This document shows, piece after piece, positions 8,982 through 17,607 of a stretch of 64,000 nt of DNA. Below the pieces are notes generated by a model. The model was given only the letters and a program-made list of their open reading frames with translations. It was not told the origin of the DNA and made no database searches. The first letter of the stretch is position 1, and the number at the start of each line of letters is the position of its first letter. The position numbers and the translations under genes are program-made. Location of the stretch: contig CANMDF010000001.1 in assembly GCA_947496605.1 (NCBI GenBank), positions 682,001-746,000 on the forward strand. The letters run 5' to 3'. Source of the stretch: an uncultured Paracoccaceae bacterium. Lineage in GTDB: Bacteria; Pseudomonadota; Alphaproteobacteria; Rhodobacterales; Rhodobacteraceae.

Positions 8982-9539
8982 TTATTGGGTCTCCAGAATA
9001 TCAGAGCGGCTGGCAAGTGTGTCACGCACCGACCGCATCGTTTGGTCAATGCTTGCGTTGTCTTTCACGGTGATTTTCAATCCCGCAAGACTGTAGATCG
9101 GTGTACGTTCCTTATAGATCGCCGTCAGCGTTGCCTTTGGATCAGCCGTGCGCAGCAATGGCCGTGTGTCTTTGTGGCGTACACGCTCCCATAAGATCTC
9201 AAGATCGGCATCCAGCCAAACGGCAACGCCCATTTGTTCAATCGCTTCGCGGTTGGCCTGCGCCAGAAATGCGCCGCCACCTGTCGATACGATCCCCGGG
9301 GGACCCGACAGCAGCCTGCGCAGCACCTCTTCCTCGCGTTTGCGAAAGAACTTCTCGCCATCACGGGCGAAAATCTCGGCTATGCTGGACGCGGCTGCCT
9401 CTTCTATTGCTGCATCACTATCGACAAATGGTACTTCCAACGACGCCGCCAGCGCCCGCCCGATCGCAGTTTTCCCCGACCCCATCATGCCCACGAGCAC
9501 AACGGTTCGTTTCAGGTGATATGGCTGCCCTTCGGCCAT
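8982..9539 (-). CDS. aroK: Shikimate kinase
   Basis: Phosphorylates shikimate at the 3-hydroxyl with ATP, fifth step of aromatic amino acid synthesis. The 185-residue protein has Walker A GMMGSGKTAIGRALA near residue 18, the shikimate-binding FVDSDAAIEE near 38, and the STGGGAF loop near 85 typical of AroK. It is first in a two-gene unit with aroB, without any gap. The opposite strand starts the xerD operon 150 nt away, so the 9540-9690 interval holds divergent promoters; a perfect TATAAT lies at 9624-9629 on the plus strand. Confidence 0.96.
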   Translation of the reverse strand: MAEGQPYHLKRTVVLVGMMGSGKTAIGRALAASLEVPFVDSDAAIEEAAASSIAEIFARDGEKFFRKREEEVLRRLLSGPPGIVSTGGGAFLAQANREAIEQMGVAVWLDADLEILWERVRHKDTRPLLRTADPKATLTAIYKERTPIYSLAGLKITVKDNASIDQTMRSVRDTLASRSDILETQ

Positions 9540-9690
9540 GTAAAAGTGCCCTTATTCTCGGCCAACGAACGCCGAACGCAAAAATTAATGAATGAATGCC
9601 GTGATATTGCGCGAAAGGCCATATATAATCCCTTCAACAAGTGGGCAAGAACCCACATATAGAGGCAGAAAGTTAGGATTGGGGCAGGCC

Positions 9691-9843
9691 ATGTGGCGGT
9701 TCATCAAGGCGCTATTGTTTTTGATCATACTCGCAGGTGTAGGTTTAGTCGCTTACGCCTATATCGGTCCGTTGTTTTTCCCCGGCGATTTTGCCGCCCC
9801 CTCACAAGAGGTAACGCGCCCTGTTACGCTGGACACAAACTAA
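9691..9843 (+). CDS. Very small single-pass membrane protein
   Basis: A 50-residue protein that begins MWRFIKALLFLIILAG and has one membrane helix (about residues 4-26) followed by a short hydrophilic tail. The ATG at 9691 is preferred over an upstream in-frame ATG at 9592 because it has a GGGGCAGG ribosome site and places the membrane helix at the N-terminus. Its last codons overlap the beginning of the next gene, if that gene starts at 9821 as argued. Function unknown. The overlap suggests translational coupling with the exported protein behind it. Confidence 0.65.
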   Translation: MWRFIKALLFLIILAGVGLVAYAYIGPLFFPGDFAAPSQEVTRPVTLDTN

Positions 9844-11362
9844 GGCCCTTGGTGCTGTTCTTTGTCTGACTGGCACTTTGGTGTCTGCGCAAAGTGACAC
9901 CACAGGCGAGCCACTTTCAGCCATTGACTGGCTATCGCGTAGCGTGGAAACCGCACCGCTGTATGAACCCCCGTCCGTGGGCAATGCCACATCACCTGAT
10001 GTGACTGTCACACCTTTGGATCGTCCGTCCAAAGATCCGGTTGGTTTGCTGCCATCCGAGGTTACCGGATTACCGCGTGATATCTGGGCGGCCAGCGAAG
10101 AGGCTACTCTGGTCGATCTGGTCCGCGCTGAGCGTGTGGATACCCTGCCAGCCTTACAGGAATTTCTGAAAGTTCTGATGCTGGCCGAAGCCGATCCGCC
10201 TTTTGATGCAACCAGCGACGGTGCGTTGTTCTTGGCCCGCGTTGATAAGCTGCTCGACCTCGGCGCACTAGAACCAGCCCAGTCATTGATCGAACAGGCC
10301 GATCCAGATACCGGCCCTTTGTTCCGGCGTTGGTTTGACGTCGCCTTGCTGACAGGCACAGAAGATGACGCTTGCACGGCCATGCGCGACACGCCGTCGA
10401 TTGCGCCCACGTTTTCGGCCCGTATCTTTTGCCTTGCCCGCAATGGCGACTGGTCGGCTGCGGCCCTGACCCTGAACACCCATCGCGTTCTGGGCGATAT
10501 CACCGCACAAGAAGAGGCGCTTGTGTCCCGCTTTCTGGACCCAGAGCTATATGAGGGCGAACCCCCTCTGACACCCCCTGCCCGTGTCAGCCCGCTGACC
10601 TTTCGCATGCATGCCGCGATTGGCGAGCCGCTGATCACCGCCAACCTGCCACTTGCGTTTTCGCATGCAGACTTGCAAACGACGGCTGCGTGGAAATCGC
10701 AACTAGAGGCGACCGAGCGTTTGGCCCGTCACGGCGCTGTCTCAGAGAACGTCCTGTTGCGCAATTACACAGCACGTACCCCCGCCGCATCAGGCGGTAT
10801 TTGGGATCGGGCCGAGGCCATGCAGCAGTTTGATGTGGCTATGACGACCCGTGATCCCGTCAGTGTCGCGCGCACTTTGCCGGATGCATGGGCGGCCATG
10901 CGCCAAGCCCGCGCTGAAATTCAATTTGCCAAACTCTATGGCGAAGACCTGCAAAAACTGCCCCTTTCGGGCGAAGCTGCGGTGATCGCCTTTGAAGTCG
11001 GTCTGCTGTCCCCCTATTATGAGTCCGTTGCAATCGCAGCCGAGGAAGCAGAGGCAGGCTTTGATCCTTTCTTAATCGGGATCGCACGCGGCACCCCGCA
11101 AAACCTGCCCGCAAATTCAGCGCGCACACAAGCGATCCAACAAGCGTTCGATACAACGCCGCCGCCCTCCGAACTGCAGAGCCGCGTCGACGACGGCAAA
11201 CTGGGCGAAGCCCTATTGCGGGCCATTGCGCTGTTTGATGCAGGCTCTGACGGCGATCTGCGGTCTGTTACTGAAGCGCTATCGTTGCTGCGGTCCGTAG
11301 GCCTTGAAGATGTGGCGCGTCGGGCGGCCTTGCAACTGATGATCTTGGACCGGGCGACATGA
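9821..11362 (+). CDS. Exported protein of unknown function, probable CTG start
   Basis: A large alpha-helical protein without recognisable catalytic motif. The frame is open from 9815, after a stop at 9812, and contains no ATG or GTG start near its front. From CTG at 9821 it reads a good signal peptide: basic n-region with LLRWTQTK, hydrophobic core ALGAVLCLTGTL, cleavage site VSA-QS. An AAGAGG ribosome site (9806-9811) stands 9 nt before that CTG. The alternative TTG at 9878 would remove most of the signal peptide. With the CTG start the protein has 513 residues. It overlaps the small membrane protein upstream by 23 nt and xerD downstream by 4 nt, so it belongs to the xerD operon. Confidence 0.7.
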   Translation: MLRWTQTKALGAVLCLTGTLVSAQSDTTGEPLSAIDWLSRSVETAPLYEPPSVGNATSPDVTVTPLDRPSKDPVGLLPSEVTGLPRDIWAASEEATLVDLVRAERVDTLPALQEFLKVLMLAEADPPFDATSDGALFLARVDKLLDLGALEPAQSLIEQADPDTGPLFRRWFDVALLTGTEDDACTAMRDTPSIAPTFSARIFCLARNGDWSAAALTLNTHRVLGDITAQEEALVSRFLDPELYEGEPPLTPPARVSPLTFRMHAAIGEPLITANLPLAFSHADLQTTAAWKSQLEATERLARHGAVSENVLLRNYTARTPAASGGIWDRAEAMQQFDVAMTTRDPVSVARTLPDAWAAMRQARAEIQFAKLYGEDLQKLPLSGEAAVIAFEVGLLSPYYESVAIAAEEAEAGFDPFLIGIARGTPQNLPANSARTQAIQQAFDTTPPPSELQSRVDDGKLGEALLRAIALFDAGSDGDLRSVTEALSLLRSVGLEDVARRAALQLMILDRAT

Positions 11363-12300
11363 CCCACGCGGATCAACCAATGGCCCGATGGGTGCAGGTT
11401 TTTCTCGAAGCGCAAGCCGCCGAACTGGATGCAGCCACAAACACCCAATTGGCATATGCCCGCGATCTGCAGGATTTTGCTGGATGGCTTGCACCCAAGG
11501 GGCTGCATTTTAGCGATGCCACCCGCGACCATGTGGAAAGCTATCTGATTGACTGCGATGCCGAAGGGCTGGCGAAATCAACACGTGCACGCCGCCTGTC
11601 TGCGATCAAACAAATCTACCGCTTTGCTTTTGAGGAAGGCTGGCGCGATGATAATCCCGCGATCCAGATCAAAGGGCCGGGCCGCGAACAGCGTTTGCCC
11701 AAAACACTGTCTGTTGAAGAGGTCGACCGCTTGCTTGATGCAGCGCGAAACACACCCAAAGAAGCGCTGCGTAACGCCTGCCTTATGGAATTGCTCTACG
11801 CGACAGGAATGCGTGTAACAGAGCTGGTCAGCCTGCCTGTGTCCGCCGCCCGTGGCGATCCGCGCATGTTGTTGGTGCGCGGTAAAGGCGACAAAGAACG
11901 ATTGGTGCCGCTGTCGCCGCCCGCCCGCGATGCGCTTGCCACCTATCTGGCAGCGCGTGATGAAGCGGAAGATGCGGGTCGCAAAGATGGCAAGCCCGCA
12001 TCTAAGTTCCTTTTCCCGTCGCGGGGCAAATCCGGCCACCTGACACGGCACCGTTTTTTTGGGCTCATCAAAGAATTTGCCGTCGCAGGCGGCGTCTCAC
12101 CCGCCAAGGTCACGCCCCACACGCTGCGCCACGCCTTTGCGACGCATTTGCTCGCTGGTGGCGCTGATTTACGCTCAATCCAGACCATGCTGGGCCACGC
12201 CGATGTGGCCACGACCGAGATCTACACTCATGTGCTGGACGAGCGTTTGAAGGAGCTGGTTTTGGACCACCATCCGCTCGCGAAAGCCACAAAACCTTGA
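11359..12300 (+). CDS. xerD: Site-specific tyrosine recombinase XerD
   Basis: Acts with XerC at dif to resolve chromosome dimers at division. The 313-residue chain has the N-terminal SAM-like core-binding domain (TNTQLAYARDLQDFAGWL) and the catalytic domain with all active residues: Arg in ATGMRVTELV, Lys in GKGDKERLVPL, His-x-x-Arg in PHTLRHAFATHLL, His in MLGHADVATTEIYTHV and the nucleophile Tyr in that last motif. The ATG overlaps the previous stop (ATGA). There is no sign of an integrated element, attachment-site repeat or phage gene nearby, so this is the housekeeping recombinase rather than an integrase. Confidence 0.93.
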   Translation: MTHADQPMARWVQVFLEAQAAELDAATNTQLAYARDLQDFAGWLAPKGLHFSDATRDHVESYLIDCDAEGLAKSTRARRLSAIKQIYRFAFEEGWRDDNPAIQIKGPGREQRLPKTLSVEEVDRLLDAARNTPKEALRNACLMELLYATGMRVTELVSLPVSAARGDPRMLLVRGKGDKERLVPLSPPARDALATYLAARDEAEDAGRKDGKPASKFLFPSRGKSGHLTRHRFFGLIKEFAVAGGVSPAKVTPHTLRHAFATHLLAGGADLRSIQTMLGHADVATTEIYTHVLDERLKELVLDHHPLAKATKP

Positions 12301-12352
12301 AGCTGACACACAGACCCTACATAAGACCCATGATTTTGCTTGAAAGCCCCTA

Positions 12353-13654
12353 ATGGAAACCGCATCCCTCGACGCCGCATTCTGGTTAACCGCCGGCGCC
12401 ATTGTTATCCTTCTCGTTCTCTCAGCCTTCTTTTCTGGCTCCGAAACTGCGTTGACAGCCGCCTCTCGGGGCAAGTTGCGGTCCGCCGCAGATAAGGGAT
12501 CAAAAGGTGCGGATCGCGCCTTGATCATTACCGAAGACAACGAGCGCCTGATTGGGTCTGTTTTGCTGGGCAACAATGTGGTCAATATCCTTGCCACGTC
12601 ATTGGCCACCGCTGTCCTGACCAAGCTTTTTGGACAAAACGGGGTTGCGGCCGCAACTTTGATTATGACGCTTTTGGTGCTGATCTTTGCCGAAGTTCTG
12701 CCCAAAACCCTTGCGATCACATATCCAGAAACCGTCGCCTCGCGCGTTGCCCGCCCGATCGCGCTGATTGTCTTTATCTTCTCACCAATCGTTGCGGCCG
12801 TCCGCTATTTGGTGCGCGGTGTGCTGTTTATCTTTGGCGTGCGCACAGACCCTGACAGCAACATTCTTGCCGTCCGCGAAGAAATCGCCGGTGCGCTTTC
12901 CTTGGGGCATTCCGAAGGGATCGTACAAAAGGAAGACCGCGACCGCATTCTTGGTGCACTTGACCTGAACGAACGCACGGTTGAGGAAATCATGTTGCAC
13001 CGCTCAGGCATTGAGATGGTTGATGCGGCCCTGCCGCCGCAGGACATTCTATCGCAAATCCTGCAAAGCCCGCGCACCCGATTGCCACTTTATCGCGACG
13101 AGCCCGAAAACATCGTTGGCGTGATCCATGCCAAAGACCTGCTGCGGGCCATGCACAAGCTGACCGATGGCGGCAAGGAAGACCCGCAAGGTTTGGCCGC
13201 GTTCGACGTGATGAAAGTGTCGATGCCGCCATACTTTGTGCCGGAAACCACGACGCTTGATGACCAGATGCGCAATTTTCTAAAGCGAAAGACGCACTTT
13301 GCACTGGTGGTCGATGAATACGGCGCGCTGCAAGGTCTGATCACGCTCGAGGATATCCTTGAAGAGATCGTGGGTGAGATCGCTGACGAATTCGACGACC
13401 ACGAGGAAGACCAGATCGAAGCAACGGAAGACGGCGCCTACATCGTCGACGGCGTCATGACGATCCGCGACCTGAACCGTGCCCACGACTGGAACCTGCC
13501 CGATGATGAGGCAAACACAGTCGCCGGTCTGGTGATCCACGAAGCGCAGATGATCCCTGTTGTAGGACAGGTCTTTTCGTTCCACGGGTTTCGTTTTGAG
13601 GTCATGACCAAGGATGAGAACAGGTTGGCCACGTTGAAGATTAGGAAGCTTTAG
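12353..13654 (+). CDS. CorC/HlyC-family membrane protein (CNNM + CBS pair)
   Basis: A 433-residue inner-membrane protein, of the family linked to magnesium and cobalt efflux. Domains in order: DUF21/CNNM membrane domain (residues about 10-200, starting with the FFSGSETALTAASRGKL motif), two CBS domains (about 210-345, for example PLYRDEPENIVGVIHAKDLL and VVDEYGALQGLITLEDIL), and the CorC/HlyC C-terminal domain (about 355-433). No signal peptide is needed. The gene sits 52 nt behind xerD on the same strand and may share its transcript. Older names such as hemolysin are misleading; a metal-transport role is the likelier reading. Confidence 0.88.
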   Translation: METASLDAAFWLTAGAIVILLVLSAFFSGSETALTAASRGKLRSAADKGSKGADRALIITEDNERLIGSVLLGNNVVNILATSLATAVLTKLFGQNGVAAATLIMTLLVLIFAEVLPKTLAITYPETVASRVARPIALIVFIFSPIVAAVRYLVRGVLFIFGVRTDPDSNILAVREEIAGALSLGHSEGIVQKEDRDRILGALDLNERTVEEIMLHRSGIEMVDAALPPQDILSQILQSPRTRLPLYRDEPENIVGVIHAKDLLRAMHKLTDGGKEDPQGLAAFDVMKVSMPPYFVPETTTLDDQMRNFLKRKTHFALVVDEYGALQGLITLEDILEEIVGEIADEFDDHEEDQIEATEDGAYIVDGVMTIRDLNRAHDWNLPDDEANTVAGLVIHEAQMIPVVGQVFSFHGFRFEVMTKDENRLATLKIRKL

Positions 13655-13813
13655 GCTGCCTGAATGAAGTTTGTGGAATGTTCGCTTTGCGGACGAAGCA
13701 GACTTGTGCAGCTGCGGCTATTGCTGACGCAGCATGATTTTGCACATGAGGCACTAGATGTCATCGAGTGAAGGCCGGTGGTTCTAAGCGGTCGTTAAGA
13801 CAACGGTGTGCTG

Positions 13814-14866
13814 CTACCTTCGAGTTGGGCGTAAATTTTCGTCAAGCACGCACGGCCACGCTTCTGCGTAAGTCAAACGTTCTTTGGCCTTCGGTCTGCG
13901 CGCGCAATCATCGGGCAAGTCAATGACAGCAACCTCCTCTAGTGTGTCCGGTTCAATTAATTGGGCTTTATCCTTGTAATAAGCAGCCAGAATAGGTTGC
14001 CCTTGATGGCTCCCCCGGTACGTGCGGACTTCAGATATTAAAAATCCGTCCTCTGATACAGTGGCAACATTGCTGCGTATACTACTCGTAAAAGAAGAGA
14101 TTTGATGCTCCGGTTTGTCTGTGTTGTTGCGCTGCATATGATATGCTGCCCAAAGTTCTTGGATTGGCATTTTTTGCATCACGTGACCGGTTCGTATTTC
14201 GTAGTCATCCATCCTGTCTAAGATTTCAGCAACTGCTCGATCAAATCTGGCTCGCCTCCAGTAGGCTTTGAAAGGTAAGTTCGCTTTGCCCACATAAGCC
14301 GCCAACGCGTTTTCAAGGTTAGAAATTGAATCGCCCAGAAAATCAATGCTCTGATCAATTGGAAGTTGGTGAATATCGTCCTGCCATTTGTAGTTCAACA
14401 AATAAGATATACGTTCGCCGGACTGTTCAGAGACAACCGTGCTTCGTCGTGCATGCATCGGCCATCGTGTCTCATTTTCGATGTCAGATGGACGCCAGAT
14501 CAGACAGCGTCCATCAAATTCGTCTAAAACATGCTCAGGGAATGTACACACCTCGATCCAAGCCGTCGCAAGTTGATCTGCAAGCGCAACCGCGCCAATT
14601 TTGCGGGCCATTCTTTCTGCCGCAGGCATCCACCGCCAATGCGCATAGAATATTGATCTGCTTTCGGAGAATTCACCGGACGCCGCAAAAAGAAAATTGC
14701 AAAAAACAATCGTCTCGAAGATCTCATCAGGCAACTCGTCAAGCCGAACGCCATAAGGGTCTAGGTTCCATGCACCATTCACCGCAAACTGCTCTACGAA
14801 CTTGCGGGTCTTGGAGCCCCTGTACTTTGGCCGTATGCCTCGGGTCGGTAGTTCGGAGAGTTTCAT
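13814..14866 (-). CDS. Unrecognised protein, 350 residues
   Basis: I do not recognise this protein. It has no signal peptide or membrane segment and seems cytoplasmic. Residues about 45-95 (LPDEIFETIVFCNFLFAASG and later ERMARKIGAVALADQLATAW) faintly recall DMP19-like helical domains, which is only a hint. Codon use is less GC-rich than in neighbouring genes, and it is flanked by about 160 and 170 nt of non-coding DNA without recognisable sites. That suggests a lineage-specific insertion between the CorC-like gene and the HerA-like gene. The ATG at 14866 is the first in-frame start. Coding status is supported by length and the absence of a better reading on the other strand. Confidence 0.65.
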   Translation of the reverse strand: MKLSELPTRGIRPKYRGSKTRKFVEQFAVNGAWNLDPYGVRLDELPDEIFETIVFCNFLFAASGEFSESRSIFYAHWRWMPAAERMARKIGAVALADQLATAWIEVCTFPEHVLDEFDGRCLIWRPSDIENETRWPMHARRSTVVSEQSGERISYLLNYKWQDDIHQLPIDQSIDFLGDSISNLENALAAYVGKANLPFKAYWRRARFDRAVAEILDRMDDYEIRTGHVMQKMPIQELWAAYHMQRNNTDKPEHQISSFTSSIRSNVATVSEDGFLISEVRTYRGSHQGQPILAAYYKDKAQLIEPDTLEEVAVIDLPDDCARRPKAKERLTYAEAWPCVLDENLRPTRR

Positions 14867-15038
14867 AACATGACGCTATCGGTCGAAAGGTCGTTCAACA
14901 AGAGTCGGCATTTTCGTGTTACGTGGGCGAACGTGCGGCATTTCCATCGCTGCGAGCCCACGCAGCACAAAATATAGATTCACACATTGGGCTCACTGCC
15001 GCCATTCGCATTGCCTCAAAGGGCTTGTCACGTGAAAC

Positions 15039-16577
15039 CTACCGCCCCTTAAAGAAGCTGCCCAAGATACCGCGCACCAACCGCCGGCCTGTCGTGCCCT
15101 TTAGCTCTTTGACCACAACCGACGCCAATGCGCCGCCAAAACCACCACCGGATGATTTGCGCGAACGCGTTGTGCTGCGTGAACTGCGCCCGCCCTCAAA
15201 ACGCCGAGCCGCCTTGAATTCGCGTTCTTTTTCTTCCAGCCGCTCTTCTTCGGCTTCGGCCTCTTCGGCGGCTTTCGCCGCGGCTTCGGCCCGTTTGGTC
15301 AGCATCTCAAACGCGCTGTCACGGTCCAGCGTTTCGTCGTATTTGCCCGCCATATCGGACGCGTTCATGATGGCCTTGCGCGTTTTGTCGTCAATCGGCC
15401 CCAGCTGCGATGACGGCGGGCGGATCAATGTCCGCTCCACCACTTGCGGGATGCCTTTGCGGTCAAGGAAGGATGTCACGGCCTCACCTGTGCCGACCTC
15501 TTGGATCGCTTCGGCGGTGTCAAACGCCGGGTTATCGCGGTAGGTTTCGGCGGCGGTTTTCAGTTCTTTGCGATCTTTGGCTGTGAACACACGCAGGGCA
15601 TGCTGCACACGGTTGCCCAATTGGCCGAGCACATCATCAGGAATATCACCGGGGTTTTGGGTAACAAAGTAAACGCCGACACCTTTTGAACGGATCAAAC
15701 GCGCAACCTGTTCGACCTTGTCAACCAAGGCCTTGGGCGCGTCATCAAAGAGCAGGTGCGCTTCGTCAAAGAAGAACACCAACTTGGGTTTGTCGGGGTT
15801 GCCCACCTCTGGCAATTCTTCAAACAATTCCGACAAAAGCCACAGCAGGAAGGTTGCATAAAGTCTTGGGCTGCCCATCAACTGATCGGCGGCCAGAATG
15901 TTGATCTCGCCCCGCCCGTCCTTGGTGCGCATCATGTCTGCAAGGTCCATCGCAGGTTCACCAAACAGCGCTGTGCCGCCTTGGTTTTCCAACACCAGCA
16001 ACTGCCGCTGGATCGCCCCGATAGAAGAGGACGCGACATTGCCGTATCGCAAGGACAACGCCTTGGCGTTTTGTCCGACCCAGACCAGCAAAGCCTGCAA
16101 ATCCTTCAGGTCCAGCAGCGGCAGACCTTCTTCGTCAGCCACGCGGAAGGCGACGTTCAACACGCCTTCTTGCACATCCGTGAGGTCCATTAAGCGTGAC
16201 AGCAACAAAGGCCCCATCTCGGCCACGGTCGCGCGGATCGGGTGGCCTTTTTCGCCAAACAGGTCCCAAAAGGTGACAGGGAAACTGTCGTATTGCAGGT
16301 CAAGCCCGATCGTCTCGGCCCGTGACATGAAGGGCTCATGCAGTTTGAAATCTGGCGAGCCGCTGACCGCAAGACCGGACAAGTCACCTTTGACGTCAGA
16401 CAAGAAAACTGGAACGCCCGCCGCTGAAAACCCTTCGGCCATGATCTGCAATGTTACGGTCTTACCGGTGCCCGTGGCCCCTGCAATCAGCCCGTGGCGG
16501 TTGGACTTATCCAGCAAAAGGTTTTGTGCCTCGGCGTAACCTGCACCGCCGCCGCCAATAAAGATGTTCTCGGACAT
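15039..16577 (-). CDS. HerA-like ATPase of the DUF853 (YjgR) family
   Basis: A 512-residue cytoplasmic P-loop ATPase of the HerA/FtsK superfamily. Walker A is [12 protein letters not shown] near residue 33; Walker B is [15 protein letters not shown] near 257; the sensor-like motif [22 protein letters not shown] follows near 300. A charged coiled-coil region (about residues 415-460, rich in Glu, Ala, Lys) precedes the conserved C-terminal end [11 protein letters not shown]. Its physiological role is not established in any organism I know; the E. coli homologue is YjgR. It is monocistronic, with a 400-nt non-coding stretch upstream. Confidence 0.88.
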   Translation of the reverse strand: MSENIFIGGGGAGYAEAQNLLLDKSNRHGLIAGATGTGKTVTLQIMAEGFSAAGVPVFLSDVKGDLSGLAVSGSPDFKLHEPFMSRAETIGLDLQYDSFPVTFWDLFGEKGHPIRATVAEMGPLLLSRLMDLTDVQEGVLNVAFRVADEEGLPLLDLKDLQALLVWVGQNAKALSLRYGNVASSSIGAIQRQLLVLENQGGTALFGEPAMDLADMMRTKDGRGEINILAADQLMGSPRLYATFLLWLLSELFEELPEVGNPDKPKLVFFFDEAHLLFDDAPKALVDKVEQVARLIRSKGVGVYFVTQNPGDIPDDVLGQLGNRVQHALRVFTAKDRKELKTAAETYRDNPAFDTAEAIQEVGTGEAVTSFLDRKGIPQVVERTLIRPPSSQLGPIDDKTRKAIMNASDMAGKYDETLDRDSAFEMLTKRAEAAAKAAEEAEAEEERLEEKEREFKAARRFEGGRSSRSTTRSRKSSGGGFGGALASVVVKELKGTTGRRLVRGILGSFFKGR

Positions 16578-16699
16578 TCAGTTCGTTCCCTGCATTTCAT
16601 TTCCAAGCAAAATACATTGTTAACCATTTCATGCCACCTTAAAGCACGCGGTTTCGTTTTGATTTGACGGAATTGCATACGACCTCCCTGTTAGACTTG

Positions 16700-16725
16700 C
16701 CGTGCCTGCGGGCACGGTTTTTTTT
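16700..16725 (+). terminator. Strong terminator with no plus-strand gene upstream
   Basis: A 7-bp GC-rich stem (16700-16706 with 16711-16717), a TGCG tetraloop and eight T (16718-16725). It works only for plus-strand transcription, yet the gene upstream (HerA-like) is on the minus strand and starts at 16577. It therefore implies a short plus-strand transcript from the 16578-16690 interval. I see no convincing promoter for it. Confidence 0.75.
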
Positions 16726-16772
16726 CTTGGGTGCGGGATTTGGGCTTTCACCACATCGTTAGATTTTTGCTG

Positions 16773-16801
16773 TTGACGCTGCGTTTTGCTTTGCGTAGCT
16801 T
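16773..16801 (+). promoter_or_regulatory. Sigma-70 type promoter in the ialB upstream region
   Basis: TTGACG at 16773-16778 and TAGCTT at 16796-16801 are separated by exactly 17 nt. The expected start is near 16808. It could drive the short RNA described next, or read through into the IalB-family gene at 16980. Confidence 0.5.
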
Positions 16802-16807
16802 TCGTGC

Positions 16808-16875
16808 AAATAGTCGGCCAAGTCCGGCAGGGAGAACTACGAGAAGGGTCCGTCAGCGGGCCCTTCTTCATTTTT
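16808..16875 (+). ncRNA. Candidate small RNA or leader RNA of about 68 nt
   Basis: A promoter-like sequence (16773-16801) and a terminator (16842-16875) bracket this interval, which contains no ORF with a ribosome site. Bases 16828-16834 (CAGGGAG) and 16820-16824 (AAGTC) are complementary to CTCCCTG at 16684-16690 and GACTT at 16694-16698 in the same order, so the two parts of this intergenic region can pair. It does not match SRP, 6S, tmRNA or RNase P features that I know. It may be an independent sRNA or an attenuated leader of the IalB-family gene. Confidence 0.4.
16842..16875 (+). terminator. Rho-independent terminator between the promoter and ialB
   Basis: A stem of about 10 bp with one G-T pair (16842-16851 with 16858-16867), loop GTCAGC, followed by TTCATTTTT. 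It lies 104 nt before the ATG of the IalB-family gene. Confidence 0.7.
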
Positions 16876-16979
16876 GATCCCCCGAAAACGTGAGCAAAAG
16901 ACAGAAGCTATACCTGCATTTGTCGCTGACACCCTGCCCCGCACATGTTAAGCCGCCGCAAAAGCCAAAAGGAAAATCG

Positions 16980-17570
16980 ATGCGCAGTCTTTTGAAATCT
17001 GTCTTTCTCGTAGCCCTCCTGAGCCATGCGCCATTGGCCATCGCACAGGAAGCGACCGAAGATACCGAAGCCACAACCAATGACGAACTCGCCTTGGGCG
17101 AACCTGTGGGCCCACAGGTGGGTGAGCCATATGTCCGCGATGTATTTGGTGATTGGGCCTTGCGTTGCGTCAAAGCAGAAGAGGGTTTGCCTGATCAGTG
17201 CAACCTTTACCAACTGTTGAACAACGACGAAGGCGTGTCCGTGGCAGAGGTCAGCATTTTCCGCCTACCCGAGGGCCAACGCGCTGTCGCCGGTGCGACG
17301 ATTGTTGTGCCGCTTGAAACGCTCCTGACCCAACAATTGACCATTGCAGTTGATGGTCAGAATGCCCGCCGCTATCCGTTTACTTTTTGTAATCGGGCCG
17401 GCTGCGTCGCACGTTTGGGCTTTACCCAAGCCGAGGTTGATGAATTCAAGCGCGGTAACAGCGCATCTGTCCGGTTGGTTCCCGCTGCCGCCCCCGGCGA
17501 AGAAGTCGTCTTGCAATTGTCTTTGACAGGCTTCACGGCTGCTTTCACATCAACAGACGCCACAGAATAA
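16980..17570 (+). CDS. IalB-family exported protein
   Basis: Member of the invasion-associated locus B family, small periplasmic proteins widespread in alphaproteobacteria. The family name comes from Bartonella; in free-living species the role is unknown. The 196-residue product has a signal peptide (MRSLLKSVFLVALLSHAPLAIAQ), an acidic spacer, and the family core starting VRDVFGDWALRC. Four cysteines (in LRCVK, DQCNLY, TFCNRAGC) could form two disulfides. The ATG at 16980 is chosen over the upstream in-frame ATG at 16890 because it follows AAAAGGAAAA and starts the signal peptide. It is monocistronic and ends at a convergent hairpin. Confidence 0.88.
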   Translation: MRSLLKSVFLVALLSHAPLAIAQEATEDTEATTNDELALGEPVGPQVGEPYVRDVFGDWALRCVKAEEGLPDQCNLYQLLNNDEGVSVAEVSIFRLPEGQRAVAGATIVVPLETLLTQQLTIAVDGQNARRYPFTFCNRAGCVARLGFTQAEVDEFKRGNSASVRLVPAAAPGEEVVLQLSLTGFTAAFTSTDATE

Positions 17571-17576
17571 GACGAT

Positions 17577-17601
17577 CGCGCGCAGTCCCTGACTGCGCGC
17601 G
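17577..17601. terminator. Convergent hairpin between ialB-like and ketosynthase genes
   Basis: A perfect 11-bp stem CGCGCGCAGTC with its complement around a CCT loop, located between two convergent genes. There is no T-run on either side, so it may act as a bidirectional transcript end stabiliser rather than an intrinsic terminator. Confidence 0.5.
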
Positions 17602-17607
17602 CATCAC

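Noticed and set aside
11359..12300. Tyrosine recombinase as a sign of an integrated element
   Set aside because: Full XerD layout, housekeeping neighbours and no flanking direct repeats or cargo genes.
16629..16871. Minus-strand 80-codon frame in the ialB upstream region
   Set aside because: No ribosome site, composition unlike protein, and it runs through both plus-strand terminator hairpins.
16808..16875. SRP RNA, 6S RNA or tmRNA
   Set aside because: The conserved SRP tetraloop motif, the 6S bubble layout and any tmRNA tag frame are missing.
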